Assembly (NCBI GenBank): GCA_016702335.1
Contig: JADJEF010000002.1
Location: forward strand, 132,975 to 196,974
DNA length: 64,000 nucleotides
Source of the DNA: Rhodocyclaceae bacterium
GTDB lineage: Bacteria > Pseudomonadota > Gammaproteobacteria > Burkholderiales > Rhodocyclaceae
Direction: 5' to 3'
How positions within the stretch are numbered: the stretch's first letter is position 1; every line of letters starts with the position of its first letter. The translations under genes and the position numbers were made by a program. Positions 17,929-26,487 of the stretch are shown here, piece after piece. Below the pieces are notes generated by a model. It was given only the letters and a program-made list of their open reading frames with translations. It made no database searches and was not told where the DNA came from.

Positions 17929-18099
17929 GCCACCCGCTACACAGCCTTCGAGCGTACTGGGCACCAGCCCGATGCCGTGGTGACGCTCTATTACGACAGC
18001 CGCGAAAACCTCATCGCGCAGGGCATCATTCCCCAGCGTCGTCAAGACACCCCCAACCCCTTCCCTGGCAATGGTTTCGTACCCGACCCAAAGGGATGA
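17929..18099 (+). pseudogene. Orphan 3' ORF scrap of unknown family
   Basis: After an in-frame TAG at 17926 the frame reads ATRYTAFERTGHQPDAVV, then VTLYYDSRENLIAQGII and ends NPFPGNGFVPDPKG at 18097-18099. Composition and codon use look like a genuine protein C-terminus, but no start codon or family is recognised. It may be the tail of a gene truncated when the neighbouring recombinase remnant arrived. It could also be an intact very short gene from the GTG at 17974. Confidence 0.4.
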
Positions 18100-18112
18100 G
18101 CGAGATGCTCGG

Positions 18113-18608
18113 TTAGCATGACGGCATGGAGGATGCGCGCACGGACGAAGGGCTGATGTTGCATGAGGTGATGCCGGATCCGAATCCGCTGGTCGCTGAT
18201 CTGGGTTTGCAGTGCTTACGCGCGACCGGCTCGCGCAGTCGCTGATAAGCGTAGCGCAATCGGGACTTGGCTGTTTCATAACCCACATCGCAGCCGCGCC
18301 CGATTTCGTCGACGCTCAGTTCTCCTTCGGCGGCCAGGAGGAATGCTTGCCGCTGCTCGAGCGGAAGGGCATCCAAAGCACGTATCAGGCGGTCGGCGAG
18401 TTGCGGGCGATGCGATACAGCCAGGTGGTGAATTTTGCCGTTGGCTGATAGCCGGCGCGTGCATTGATGGCACGCATCCAGACATCCTGAAGCAGTTCAT
18501 CCGCCACTTCGCGCTTACCTGTCTGGTGCAGCAAAAAGCGATAGATCGGGCCGCAGTGCCGGCGTAGAGGATGTCGAAGGCACCGGCATCGCCATCGCGA
18601 TACTGCAT
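18113..18608 (-). pseudogene. Decayed ECF RNA polymerase sigma factor gene
   Basis: Three frames together spell an ECF sigma factor. MQYRDGDAGAFDILYA (region 2 start) is in one frame. GPIYRFLLHQTGKREVADELLQDVWMRAI and FTTWLYRIARN are in a second. LADRLIRALDALPLEQRQAFLLAAEGELSVDEIG with YETAKSRLRYAYQRLR (region 4) is in a third. Slips lie at about 18570-18580 and 18395-18400, each explained by one lost base. The C-terminus past 18220 is also out of register. An ISAs1-family element sits 37 bases upstream of the start codon and separates the gene from its promoter. Confidence 0.75.
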
Positions 18609-18635
18609 CGTCAGCGCGTCTAACTGACAGATATG

Positions 18636-18645
18636 GGTTCCTATC
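18636..18645. repeat. Left target-site duplication of the insertion sequence
   Basis: GGTTCCTATC, identical to 19915-19924 on the other side of the element. Ten bases fits the 8-10 bp duplications of ISAs1-type elements. Confidence 0.9.
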
Positions 18646-19914
18646 CAGGGCAATTGCATCAAACACCCACGAGTCCAAGAAGGGTCGCGCGGTAATCGTC
18701 GGACGAAGCCGCGAGAATGCGGCGCGTGTAGATGCCACCCTTTCTTTTGGATTTATCTAGACGAAACAGGTTCAGGACGAGGCGACGAATGGTGGCCAGA
18801 TTGGCTCCTGCATTCTTCACGCGGGCACGCATCTGATCGTCGTTGAGGGCCACGTCAAGACACCAATGCACACTGTTCTCTATTCCCCAATGAGCGCGCA
18901 CCGCATCGGCCAGCAAGGCAGCATTGGCGGCGATGCTGCCGATATAAAGGCGTCGCTCAACGCTGGTTTGTCCGTTGATCGTGCGTTCTGCCTCAATCAC
19001 GCCAAACATGCTTAGGTCGGGCCACTGCTCCGGCTCGGACAGGCAGTCAAGTTGGGTAAACGCCCAGCAGCGTCGCACCTCCACTCGTCCGTGCCCCTTT
19101 TCTACCGACTCGGTGTAGGTATGGGGCGTGCGCTTCCATCCATCGGCTTGGGCTGCTGCGAAGAAACTCGTGATCGATTCCGCCAGTTTCCGCTGGTTGT
19201 CTTTCACCGCCAGGACGTAGTCCGCCTCCTTGTCGCGAATCGCCTGGGCAATGTTGCTATGCGTGCCCATGGCATCAATGGTGACGATCACCCCCTTGAG
19301 CATCAGGCTTTCCAGCAGCACCGGTATCGCCGTCAGTTCGTTGGATTTTTCGGCACAGGCCTCCTGCCCAAGCACCAAGCGAGCGCCGGTAGCAAAGGCA
19401 CTGACCAGGTGCAGCGCCTGCTTGCCGGTCATTTTGCTGTGCCGACTGGCCTTGCCATCAATCGCCACCACGCTGCCTTCCGCCAAGGCGGGCAGCACAC
19501 TGCCTACCCAGCGACGAAAGCTGTGCTCCACCGCCTTCCGATCCAGCAAGCCAAACAATCGACCGACGGTGTCATGCGAGGGGATGCCGTTCTTCAGGGT
19601 CAGAAAGCGCCGCAGCCAGTCGAGTCGCTCATTACCCCAGGCCTCAATGCCGACAAAGTCATCGACGCCGCAGACCATCGCACACGTCGCCAACACCAGT
19701 ATCTCCGCCAAATCATAGGTCGACCGACCCGCAACGCGCGGCTCAGGTACGTCTGAAAATACCTCGAATAATGACAGCCGATTGCTCGCAACTTTCTGCT
19801 TTTCTGTCTCCATGAGTCACCCCAAAAAGACAGGAAACTACACAAATTAGGGGCCTGTGAACAGCCCCCTGTGTAACTCACTGACTGTGAACGAGTTTTG
19901 CTGCAATTGCCCTG
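18646..19914 (-). mobile_element. Complete ISAs1-family insertion sequence, 1269 bp
   Basis: Both ends start with the same 13 bases, CAGGGCAATTGCA (left 18646-18658; right end as TGCAATTGCCCTG at 19902-19914). The match continues for CAAA after one mismatch. A 10-bp direct duplication GGTTCCTATC flanks it exactly. One intact transposase gene fills the element. Intact ends, intact gene and perfect duplication indicate a recent, probably still mobile insertion. Removing it and one duplication rejoins the leader of the decayed sigma gene. Confidence 0.93.
18659..19813 (-). CDS. ISAs1 family transposase
   Basis: 384 residues, full family length. The N-terminal DDE_Tnp_1-associated domain has LSLFEVFSDVPEPRV and YDLAEILVLATCAMVCG. 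The catalytic core has Asp in VVAIDGKASRHSK, Asp in VIVTIDAMGTHSN, and Glu in AHWGIENSVHWCLDV. It catalyses cut-and-paste or copy transposition of its own element. Stop codon (18659-18661) directly adjoins the left terminal repeat. Confidence 0.95.
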   Translation of the reverse strand: METEKQKVASNRLSLFEVFSDVPEPRVAGRSTYDLAEILVLATCAMVCGVDDFVGIEAWGNERLDWLRRFLTLKNGIPSHDTVGRLFGLLDRKAVEHSFRRWVGSVLPALAEGSVVAIDGKASRHSKMTGKQALHLVSAFATGARLVLGQEACAEKSNELTAIPVLLESLMLKGVIVTIDAMGTHSNIAQAIRDKEADYVLAVKDNQRKLAESITSFFAAAQADGWKRTPHTYTESVEKGHGRVEVRRCWAFTQLDCLSEPEQWPDLSMFGVIEAERTINGQTSVERRLYIGSIAANAALLADAVRAHWGIENSVHWCLDVALNDDQMRARVKNAGANLATIRRLVLNLFRLDKSKRKGGIYTRRILAASSDDYRATLLGLVGV

Positions 19915-19924
19915 GGTTCCTATC
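19915..19924. repeat. Right target-site duplication of the insertion sequence
   Basis: GGTTCCTATC directly after the right terminal repeat, pairing with 18636-18645. Confidence 0.9.
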
Positions 19925-19993
19925 GCATTTCCACGTGTTTGGCGGCGACTTTGACTACACTTGCACGGATGCCGCACAAGGAGCGCTCAAGCC

Positions 19994-21076
19994 GTGAACC
20001 CCAATAGTCGCAAGCAACTCATAGATCACCTGGTAATGCTGGTTGAAGGCGGGGATGCGACTTTGCCGCGCGCGGGAGATGCGTTGCGGCAACACCTCGA
20101 TGACCTGATTGGCCAGGCGGAGAACTACACGCCCGGGACAGAGATCAGGAGGGTGACGATATTGCTGTCCGATTTGCGCGGTTTCACGGCCATTTCGGAG
20201 AAGTTCTCCGCGCCGGAAATGGTGGCCGCACTGAATCGCTATTACTCACGCATGACAGAAATCATATTGCGCTACGGAGGCAGTATCGACAAGTTCATGG
20301 GCGACGCGATCATGGCCTTGTTTGGTGCGCCTAACGCGCTTGACGACGATGTCGAAGCGGCACTGGCGTGCGCCATCGAAATGCAGTTGGCGATGGAAGA
20401 AATCAATCTCGAAAATAAACGCCACGGGATGACCCCTCTGCATATGGGAATCGGAATCAATGCGGGCATGGTCGTTGTCGGCCAACTTGGTTCCTGGCGC
20501 CATCGCGAGTACACCGTTATCGGTGACGAGGTAAATTTGGCCGCCCGTGTAGAGGCGCACAGCTTGCGCGGACAGATCCTGCTCAGTGAAAGCACCTACG
20601 AACAGGCTAAAGGCTATATCGATGTCGGCGAGGTCAACGAGGTGTTCGTCAAAGGAAAAAAGGACAGCGTGCGCATGTTCGAGCTGTTGGCGATGCGCGG
20701 CCGGCATCATCTGACCGCGCCAAAACGCGAGATACGGAACAGCCCGCGCGTAGAGGTGAATCTCCCCTTGGTGTTTCAGACACTGGAAGGGAAGTCGGTG
20801 TTACCCGAACATCGCGAGGCGCGCATTATCGACATCAGTTATGGCGGCATGTCCGTGGCCAGCGACGAGGGGATGGCCCCGTTTGCTGACATCAAGATGG
20901 CCCTGTCGCTGACCCTGATGGGGCGCGATCTCACCGAAATCTATGCCAAGGTGCTGCGCGTTACGCTGATTGATGGCGAGTACCGATTTCCGGTTGAATT
21001 CACCACCATTGATCCTGTGGGACAAAAAGCGATCAAGGAATTTGTTGATGGCATTGTTGAGATGAACAGGAACTGA
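19994..21076 (+). CDS. Class III adenylate cyclase fused to a PilZ domain
   Basis: 360 residues from the GTG at 19994, which has AGGAG 10 bases ahead; an upstream ATG at 19961 is possible. Residues about 48-225 are a class III cyclase: metal Asp60 (LLSDLRGFTAISE) and Asp104 (DKFMGDAIMALFG), adenine-selecting Lys100 and Thr174 (EYTVIGDEVN), transition-state Asn181 and Arg185. Residues about 245-345 are a PilZ domain with both c-di-GMP contact motifs intact: RNSPR (RxxxR, 248-252) and DISYGG (DxSxxG, 280-285). No membrane helix. It should make cAMP and bind c-di-GMP, so one messenger may gate the other (inference). Confidence 0.9.
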   Translation: MNPNSRKQLIDHLVMLVEGGDATLPRAGDALRQHLDDLIGQAENYTPGTEIRRVTILLSDLRGFTAISEKFSAPEMVAALNRYYSRMTEIILRYGGSIDKFMGDAIMALFGAPNALDDDVEAALACAIEMQLAMEEINLENKRHGMTPLHMGIGINAGMVVVGQLGSWRHREYTVIGDEVNLAARVEAHSLRGQILLSESTYEQAKGYIDVGEVNEVFVKGKKDSVRMFELLAMRGRHHLTAPKREIRNSPRVEVNLPLVFQTLEGKSVLPEHREARIIDISYGGMSVASDEGMAPFADIKMALSLTLMGRDLTEIYAKVLRVTLIDGEYRFPVEFTTIDPVGQKAIKEFVDGIVEMNRN

Positions 21077-21105
21077 CCCGACCCTGTTTCTTTAATTTTG
21101 CAGGG

Positions 21106-22215
21106 CTAGCTCAGGCGCGCGCGTAGAAACATATCGGCGCCCACGGCCCGTCTCTCAACGACGTTTAGTCGGTGTGCCTGACCGAGCGCGCTCAGTTCCC
21201 CCAGCGACCACATGCCGCGTGCCGCATCGCCCAGCAATACGGGGGCCTGATAAATCAGCAGTTCATCGACACAGCCCTCGCGCAGCAGCGAGCCATTGAG
21301 CTGCATGCCGGCCTCGACCAGTACCTCATTGATGCCCCGGCGGCCGAGCTCTTGCAACATCGCCGGCAGGTCGACTTTGCCCTGCGCGTTGGGCAGCACC
21401 ACGATGTCGGCACCCTGCGCTGACAGGGCAGCGGCGCGTTCGGGGAATGTGCCGGCGGCAAAGATCAGCGGGCCTCCACCCTGCACGATCGCGGCATCCG
21501 GCGGGGTCTCCAGGCGGCTGTCAATAACCACTCGCAGGGGCTGGCGCGAGGTCGCGACCTCGCGCACGTTCAGGCGCGGATTGTCGTCGCGTACGGTGCC
21601 GTAGCCGGTGAGCATAGCGCACGAGCGGGCACGCCAGCCATGCGCATGACGACGCGCCTCGGGGCCGGTAATCCACTGCGAGACACCATTGGCCAGTGCC
21701 GTCTTGCCGTCAAGACTGGCAGCCACTTTCAGGCGCAGCCACGGCCGGCCGCGCGTCATGCGCGAGACAAAGCCGATATTCAGTTCGCGCGCCTCGCTCT
21801 CCATCAGACCATGGGCCACGGCAATGCCGGCCGCACGCAAACGTTCCAGCCCCTTACCGGCGACCAGCGGGTTCGGGTCCTGCAGCGCGGCGACCACGCG
21901 GCTGACGCCGGCCTTGATCAGGGCGTCGGCGCAGGCCGGTGTGCGCCCGTGGTGGCTGCAGGGTTCGAGCGTGACGTAGGCGGTCGCCCCAATCGCCGTG
22001 TTACCAGCGCCGACTTGGCGTAAGGCCTGCACTTCGGCGTGCGGCTCGCCGGTACGCTCGTGCCAGCCTTCAGCGATGATCGCGGCGCCTTGCACCAGCA
22101 CGCAGCCGACACGCGGGTTGGGGGTTGTGGTGCATAAGCCGCGCTGCGCCAGTTGCAGCGCACGCGCCATGAAGCGGTGGTCGTCGGCGGAAAATGCCGC
22201 CAAGTCAGGGTTCAT
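21106..22215 (-). CDS. ribD: Bifunctional riboflavin biosynthesis deaminase/reductase RibD
   Basis: 369 residues from the ATG at 22215. The N-terminal deaminase domain has the zinc motifs PHAEV (59-63) and PCSHHGRTPAC (85-95). The C-terminal reductase domain begins near LRLKVAASLDGKTALANG and has ITGPEARR and the late VEAG and GG-type nucleotide contacts. It performs two early steps of riboflavin synthesis. Residues 67-75 (QVGAGNTAI), a loop between the two zinc motifs, are encoded by an interspersed repeat copy and are about two residues longer than the same loop in E. coli RibD as I recall it. It overlaps the nrdR end by 11 bases. Confidence 0.95.
   Translation of the reverse strand: MNPDLAAFSADDHRFMARALQLAQRGLCTTTPNPRVGCVLVQGAAIIAEGWHERTGEPHAEVQALRQVGAGNTAIGATAYVTLEPCSHHGRTPACADALIKAGVSRVVAALQDPNPLVAGKGLERLRAAGIAVAHGLMESEARELNIGFVSRMTRGRPWLRLKVAASLDGKTALANGVSQWITGPEARRHAHGWRARSCAMLTGYGTVRDDNPRLNVREVATSRQPLRVVIDSRLETPPDAAIVQGGGPLIFAAGTFPERAAALSAQGADIVVLPNAQGKVDLPAMLQELGRRGINEVLVEAGMQLNGSLLREGCVDELLIYQAPVLLGDAARGMWSLGELSALGQAHRLNVVERRAVGADMFLRARLS
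21991..22020 (-). repeat. Interspersed repeat copy 4 (inside ribD)
   Basis: Minus orientation: CAGCGCCGACTT at 22006-22017, distal AATCGCCGTG at 21991-22000. Read on the ribD strand as QVGAGNTAI in a surface loop between the zinc-ligand motifs. Confidence 0.92.
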
Positions 22216-22717
22216 CAATGACCGCTGGAGCATCGACCTGCGCGTCGTCATTGCCCCGTCGTCGCGGTGTGGACTGAACCTCCCGGATCACATCTGAAAA
22301 CTCGTCAACATCTTCGAAGTTACGGTATACCGAGGCGAAGCGGATGTAGGCGATCTTGTCCAGTTTCTTGAGCTCGCGCATGACCAGTTCACCGACCCGG
22401 CTGGTGGGGATTTCGCGGTCTGTCAGCTGCGCCAGCTTCTCTTCAATGCGCACCACAGCGGCTTCGACCAGCTCGGTGGTCACCGGCCGTTTGCGCAACG
22501 CCAGCTGCATGCTGGCCCGCAGTTTCTCGCGCGCATAATCGCTGCGTGTGCCATTTTTCTTGACCAGCGCCGGCATTTGCATCTCGGCGCGCTCATAGGT
22601 CGTAAACCGCTTGTCGCAAGACAGGCAACGACGGCGACGACGTACCGTGTCGCCGTCTTCGTTCTCGCGTGTGTCCATCACCTGCGTGTTTTCAGCAGTA
22701 CAAAACGGACACTTCAT
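22205..22717 (-). CDS. nrdR: Transcriptional repressor NrdR
   Basis: 170 residues from the ATG at 22717. The N-terminal zinc ribbon is CPFC...CLSCDKRFTTYE; the ATP-cone domain follows (VKKNGTRSDYAREKLRASMQLALRKRPV). NrdR represses ribonucleotide reductase genes according to ATP/dATP state. It lies 4 bases after glyA and overlaps ribD, the usual betaproteobacterial glyA-nrdR-ribD order. The tail past residue 150 (TPRRRGNDDAQVDAPAVIDEP) is a disordered extension. Confidence 0.95.
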   Translation of the reverse strand: MKCPFCTAENTQVMDTRENEDGDTVRRRRRCLSCDKRFTTYERAEMQMPALVKKNGTRSDYAREKLRASMQLALRKRPVTTELVEAAVVRIEEKLAQLTDREIPTSRVGELVMRELKKLDKIAYIRFASVYRNFEDVDEFSDVIREVQSTPRRRGNDDAQVDAPAVIDEP

Positions 22718-22721
22718 TGAC

Positions 22722-23969
22722 TCAGGCCCCGTACACAGGAAACTTCGCACAGAGAATCGCGACATCGGCGCGTACCCGTTCCTGAACCGCCGCATCGTTG
22801 GGCGCTTCGAGCACGTCGGCGATCAGGTTGGCGACCTGCTCGGCTTCGATCTCGGTAAAGCCGCGCGTGGTCATGGCCGGTGTGCCGATACGGATGCCCG
22901 AGGTCACCATCGGCTTTTGCGGGTCGTTGGGAATGGCGTTCTTGTTCACCGTGATGTGGCAGCTGCCGAGCAGCGCCTCGGCATCCTTGCCGGTGATGTT
23001 CTTGGCCTGCAGATCCACCAGAAACACGTGCGACTCGGTCCGGCCCGAGACAATACGCAGGCCACGCTGCTTGAGCGCACGGCACATCACCTGCGCGTTT
23101 TCGATGACCTGCTCCTGATATTTCTTGAATTCAGGCTTGAGCGCCTCACCAAAAGCCACCGCTTTGGCGGCAATCACATGCATCAGCGGGCCGCCCTGCA
23201 AGCCGGGGAAGATGGCCGAGTTGATGGCCTTTTCGTGCTCGGCCTTCATGAGGATGATGCCGCCGCGCGGGCCGCGCAGTGTTTTGTGCGTGGTCGAGGT
23301 AACGACATCGGCATGCGGGACCGGGTTCGGGTAGTACCCGGCAGCGATGAGCCCGGCGTAGTGCGCCATGTCGACCATGAAGATCGCACCGATTTCCTTG
23401 GCGACTTTGGCAAAGCGCTCGAAATCGATACGCAAACTGTAGGCGGAGGCACCGGCGATGATCAGCTTGGGCTTGTGCTCGCGCGCCAGCTTTTCCATCT
23501 GGTCGTAATCGATCTCTTCTTTAGCGGTCAGGCCGTAGGGCACGATGTTGAACCACTTGCCCGAGATATTGAGCTTCATGCCGTGGGTCAGGTGACCGCC
23601 CTCGGCCAGACTCATGCCCATGATGGTATCGCCAGGATTCAGGAAAGCCAGAAACACGGCCTCGTTGGCCTGAGCACCCGAGTGCGGCTGCACATTGGCG
23701 GCATCGGCACCGAAGAGTTTCTTGATCCGGTCCATAGCCAATTGTTCGACCACATCGACGTGCTCACAGCCGCCGTAGTAGCGCTTGCCCGGGTAGCCTT
23801 CGGCGTACTTGTTGGTCATCTGGCAGCCCTGGGCGTCCATGACCGCCTGCGACACATAGTTTTCAGAAGCGATCAGCTCGATGTGCGCTTCCTGACGACG
23901 GTCTTCGTCAGCCACAGCGGCAAAAACGGCGGGATCGGCGGAAGCGAGGGTGTTTTTCTTGGAGAACAT
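22722..23969 (-). CDS. glyA: Serine hydroxymethyltransferase
   Basis: 415 residues from the ATG at 23969 (MFSKKNTLA). Hallmarks: ELIASENYVS, TNKYAEGYPGKRYYGGCE, HADVVTSTTHKTLRGPRGG with the PLP Lys, and TSGIRIGTPAMTTRG. It converts serine and tetrahydrofolate to glycine and 5,10-methylene-tetrahydrofolate. First gene of the operon with nrdR and ribD. Confidence 0.97.
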   Translation of the reverse strand: MFSKKNTLASADPAVFAAVADEDRRQEAHIELIASENYVSQAVMDAQGCQMTNKYAEGYPGKRYYGGCEHVDVVEQLAMDRIKKLFGADAANVQPHSGAQANEAVFLAFLNPGDTIMGMSLAEGGHLTHGMKLNISGKWFNIVPYGLTAKEEIDYDQMEKLAREHKPKLIIAGASAYSLRIDFERFAKVAKEIGAIFMVDMAHYAGLIAAGYYPNPVPHADVVTSTTHKTLRGPRGGIILMKAEHEKAINSAIFPGLQGGPLMHVIAAKAVAFGEALKPEFKKYQEQVIENAQVMCRALKQRGLRIVSGRTESHVFLVDLQAKNITGKDAEALLGSCHITVNKNAIPNDPQKPMVTSGIRIGTPAMTTRGFTEIEAEQVANLIADVLEAPNDAAVQERVRADVAILCAKFPVYGA

Positions 23970-24029
23970 GGCGAATCCTGACTGGACGGAAATGGTGAGC
24001 ACCGGATTTTACATAGCCGACGGGCTCGA

Positions 24030-24860
24030 CTACGGCCGGGTTTTACTCGCTGCCTCGTAAATCGGCATCACGGCGGGCAGCTGCGCCTTGATTTCCTCAA
24101 TACGGCTGGGGCCCGACGGATGGGTGGAGAGAAACTCCAGCGGGCTGCCACCACCCGCAGACGACATCTTCTGCCAGAGCGTGATGCCGGCGCGCGGGTC
24201 GTAGCCGGCCCGGGCGGCCAGTTCCAGGCCAATGATGTCGGCTTCCTGCTCATCGCTACGAGAAAACTTCAGGGTCAGCAAGTCACCGCCCAAGCGAAAA
24301 GCCCCGGCGTACTGGCCGCCGCCGACCAGTTCGCCAAGGATGCCTGCGCCAAGCTGGGTCAGAGTCGATTTAGCCATGCGCTCGCGGGCGTGCTCCAGCA
24401 GGGCATGGCCGATTTCGTGGCCCATGATCATGCCCGCTTCGTCATCCGTAAGCTTGAGCGTATCAAGAATGCCGGTGTAAAAAGCAATCTTGCCACCCGG
24501 CATGCAGAAGGCATTGATCTGCTTTGAGCCAATCAGATTGACTTCCCAGCGCCAGCCGCGCGCACGCCGGTTGTAGCGCTCGGCGAAGGGCACGATCTTG
24601 TCGGCAATGGCGCGCAGGCGTTGTAGCTGCGGATGGCTGGCCGGTGCCAGGGCACCCTGCTGTTCAGCTTTTTGCAACATCTGGGCATATTGCGCCATTG
24701 ACTGCTCTTCCACCTGGCTGGCAGGTACCAGCTTGGTAAATACCGAGGGCTTCGCCTTCTCGCGCTCCGAGCGAATGTCCTGCGCAGTCGCTGGCAATGC
24801 CAAGCCAGTCGCGCTAAGCAAGTACCCGACCCCCACCCACAAACGTATCTGCATTTTCAT
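24030..24860 (-). CDS. M48 family metalloprotease, exported
   Basis: 276 residues with a signal peptide (1-26, ending PATAQ). Zinc-binding HExxH is MIMGHEIGHALLEHARERM and the third ligand is in SRSDEQEADIIGLELAARAGYD. STHPSGPSRIEEI at the end is the typical STHPS motif of LoiP/HtpX-like envelope proteases. It overlaps the upstream phosphatase gene by four bases. It is a second, independent M48 gene besides the one at 7939-8781. Confidence 0.92.
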   Translation of the reverse strand: MKMQIRLWVGVGYLLSATGLALPATAQDIRSEREKAKPSVFTKLVPASQVEEQSMAQYAQMLQKAEQQGALAPASHPQLQRLRAIADKIVPFAERYNRRARGWRWEVNLIGSKQINAFCMPGGKIAFYTGILDTLKLTDDEAGMIMGHEIGHALLEHARERMAKSTLTQLGAGILGELVGGGQYAGAFRLGGDLLTLKFSRSDEQEADIIGLELAARAGYDPRAGITLWQKMSSAGGGSPLEFLSTHPSGPSRIEEIKAQLPAVMPIYEAASKTRP

Positions 24861-25522
24861 AAGGTTGCCTCATCAAGTGCTGTGCGCAGTGCCGCCAGAT
24901 GCCGGGTGTCACCCCAACTGTCCAGCCGCCAGAGATCTTCGTCCAGATGCAGCCAGTTGATGCCGGTGTTGGGAATCGAGAAATCGCGCGGCCCGGACAA
25001 ATCACGCCCGACCGCCGCGCGATAAACCACATCGAGCACGCCACCATGGGTAAAGGCCACCACGGTGCCGCCGCAATGCTCGCGCGCCATTGCCGCAAGG
25101 CCGCTCAGGACCCGCCGGGCAAAGGCAGTCAGCGATTCGCCCGTCTCGAAATCGTAGCCCGGCTCACGGGCTTCATAGTGCGCATGGGCCTCCGGGTGCT
25201 CGATGCGCATCTCGGCTATGGTGTGCCCCTGAAACACACCGTAGTGCCGCTCGCGCAACGCCGGCGCTGGCAAGATGAAATGCCCCGTCGCGGGCACGGC
25301 GGCTACTTGACCGGCAAGTGCCAGTTCAGCCGTACGCCAGGCGCGTTGCAGGTCACTGGCGTAGGCGGCACTGAATTGCGTGCCGGTGAGCATGGTGCCC
25401 AAGGCCCGCGCCTGCGCCTCACCCATGGCGTTGAGGCCAATATCAAGCTGGCCCTGGTAACGCTTTTCGGCATTCCAGTCGGTTTCACCGTGGCGGATCA
25501 GACAGAAGCGAGTTATCGTCAT
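24857..25522 (-). CDS. Histidine phosphatase family protein (GpmB/CobC-like)
   Basis: 221 residues. The catalytic motif is LIRHGETDWNAEKRYQGQLD near the start, Glu in RERHYGVFQGH, and the second His in VVAFTHGGVLDVVYR. The family removes phosphate from small phospho-esters; substrate not readable. Translation is coupled to the M48 gene by an ATGA overlap. Confidence 0.88.
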   Translation of the reverse strand: MTITRFCLIRHGETDWNAEKRYQGQLDIGLNAMGEAQARALGTMLTGTQFSAAYASDLQRAWRTAELALAGQVAAVPATGHFILPAPALRERHYGVFQGHTIAEMRIEHPEAHAHYEAREPGYDFETGESLTAFARRVLSGLAAMAREHCGGTVVAFTHGGVLDVVYRAAVGRDLSGPRDFSIPNTGINWLHLDEDLWRLDSWGDTRHLAALRTALDEATL

Positions 25523-25594
25523 GAGGGCGGGCGTTGATCAATCGAGGTTCGTGGTCGGAAATGCGCCACGTATGATCCCACAGCACGGGGCCTC

Positions 25595-25622
25595 TTGCCT
25601 CACGCAAATTGAGCACTATAGT
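25595..25622 (+). promoter_or_regulatory. Candidate sigma-70 promoter of the binding protein/kinase operon
   Basis: TTGCCT (25595-25600), 16-base spacer, TATAGT (25617-25622). It would start a leader of about 80 bases ahead of the ATG at 25710. Found by eye in the 187-base divergent gap 25523-25709. Confidence 0.4.
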
Positions 25623-25709
25623 GGTGCAAAATAGGTGCGTCGGACGTCGTTAACGAGTTCACTCGCGGTGGCGATTTGGAGCAGCTTAAAAAAACTGGAA
25701 GGAGATGAT

Positions 25710-26471
25710 ATGCCCAGACTGTTTGTTCTCGTTGCCCTGCTGTTGTCGTGCGCGCTGCGGTTGGCTCATGCTGCCCCGGCGGTGCGGATATGTGATGACA
25801 TCGGCGGGTGGCCGCCCTACAGCTTCACCGATCCGAAGAACCCGCAACGCGTCACCGGGGCAGCGGTTGAGGTGGTTTCCGAGATTCTGCGGCGCGCCGG
25901 GTATGAGCCAACAATTGCGCTGTTGCCGTGGAAGCGCTGCCTTTCCGAAGTGGAAGACGGAACGAGCGCAGCGCTGCTGCACGCTACCCATAACGAGGAG
26001 CGTGCGCGCTTGTTCCTGATTTCGGAACCCTACTACAGCATGAACAGTTCCTTTTACTATCTGACCAGCCGGTTTCCCGTTCCCCCCAAGATTTCTACAG
26101 CGGCCGATCTGGCCAACTACCGCTTCTGTGGACTCGCAGGCTACAACTACGAGATGTATTCGATTCCTGCAGCACGAATAGATAGTGGTGCGCGCACCGA
26201 AGCGGCCCGCTTTGAAAAGCTGCGGCTGGACCGTTGTGACTTTGTCATTGGCGACGACGAGATACTGCGAAACTTTGCCAGCATGGGGCAGGTGGATTTA
26301 AAGGGCACCGCGACGGTGCCCATTCCCGGCGCGGTGCCGAAAAATTTTCATGTCATGATCTCGCGCACGGATGCGGGGGGCGAGCGCCTGCTCAAGGTAA
26401 TCAACGAGGGGATCGCAGCGCTCAAGGCTGACAAGTCCTACGCACGCATCTTCAAGAAATTCGGCCTGTGA
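25710..26471 (+). CDS. Periplasmic substrate-binding protein (SBP_bac_3 type)
   Basis: 253 residues from the ATG at 25710, which has GGAAGGAG ahead. The signal peptide ends at LAHA. The mature part begins VRICDDIGGWPPYSF, a hallmark of family 3 solute-binding proteins for polar amino acids, and has LLPWKRCLSEVEDG and the NDEE-type second lobe ending SYARIFKKFGL. No transporter genes are nearby; instead a sensor kinase gene follows after 16 bases. It therefore probably acts as a periplasmic sensor partner (inference). Confidence 0.85.
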   Translation: MPRLFVLVALLLSCALRLAHAAPAVRICDDIGGWPPYSFTDPKNPQRVTGAAVEVVSEILRRAGYEPTIALLPWKRCLSEVEDGTSAALLHATHNEERARLFLISEPYYSMNSSFYYLTSRFPVPPKISTAADLANYRFCGLAGYNYEMYSIPAARIDSGARTEAARFEKLRLDRCDFVIGDDEILRNFASMGQVDLKGTATVPIPGAVPKNFHVMISRTDAGGERLLKVINEGIAALKADKSYARIFKKFGL

Positions 26472-26487
26472 GCGGCATGCAGTCGTA

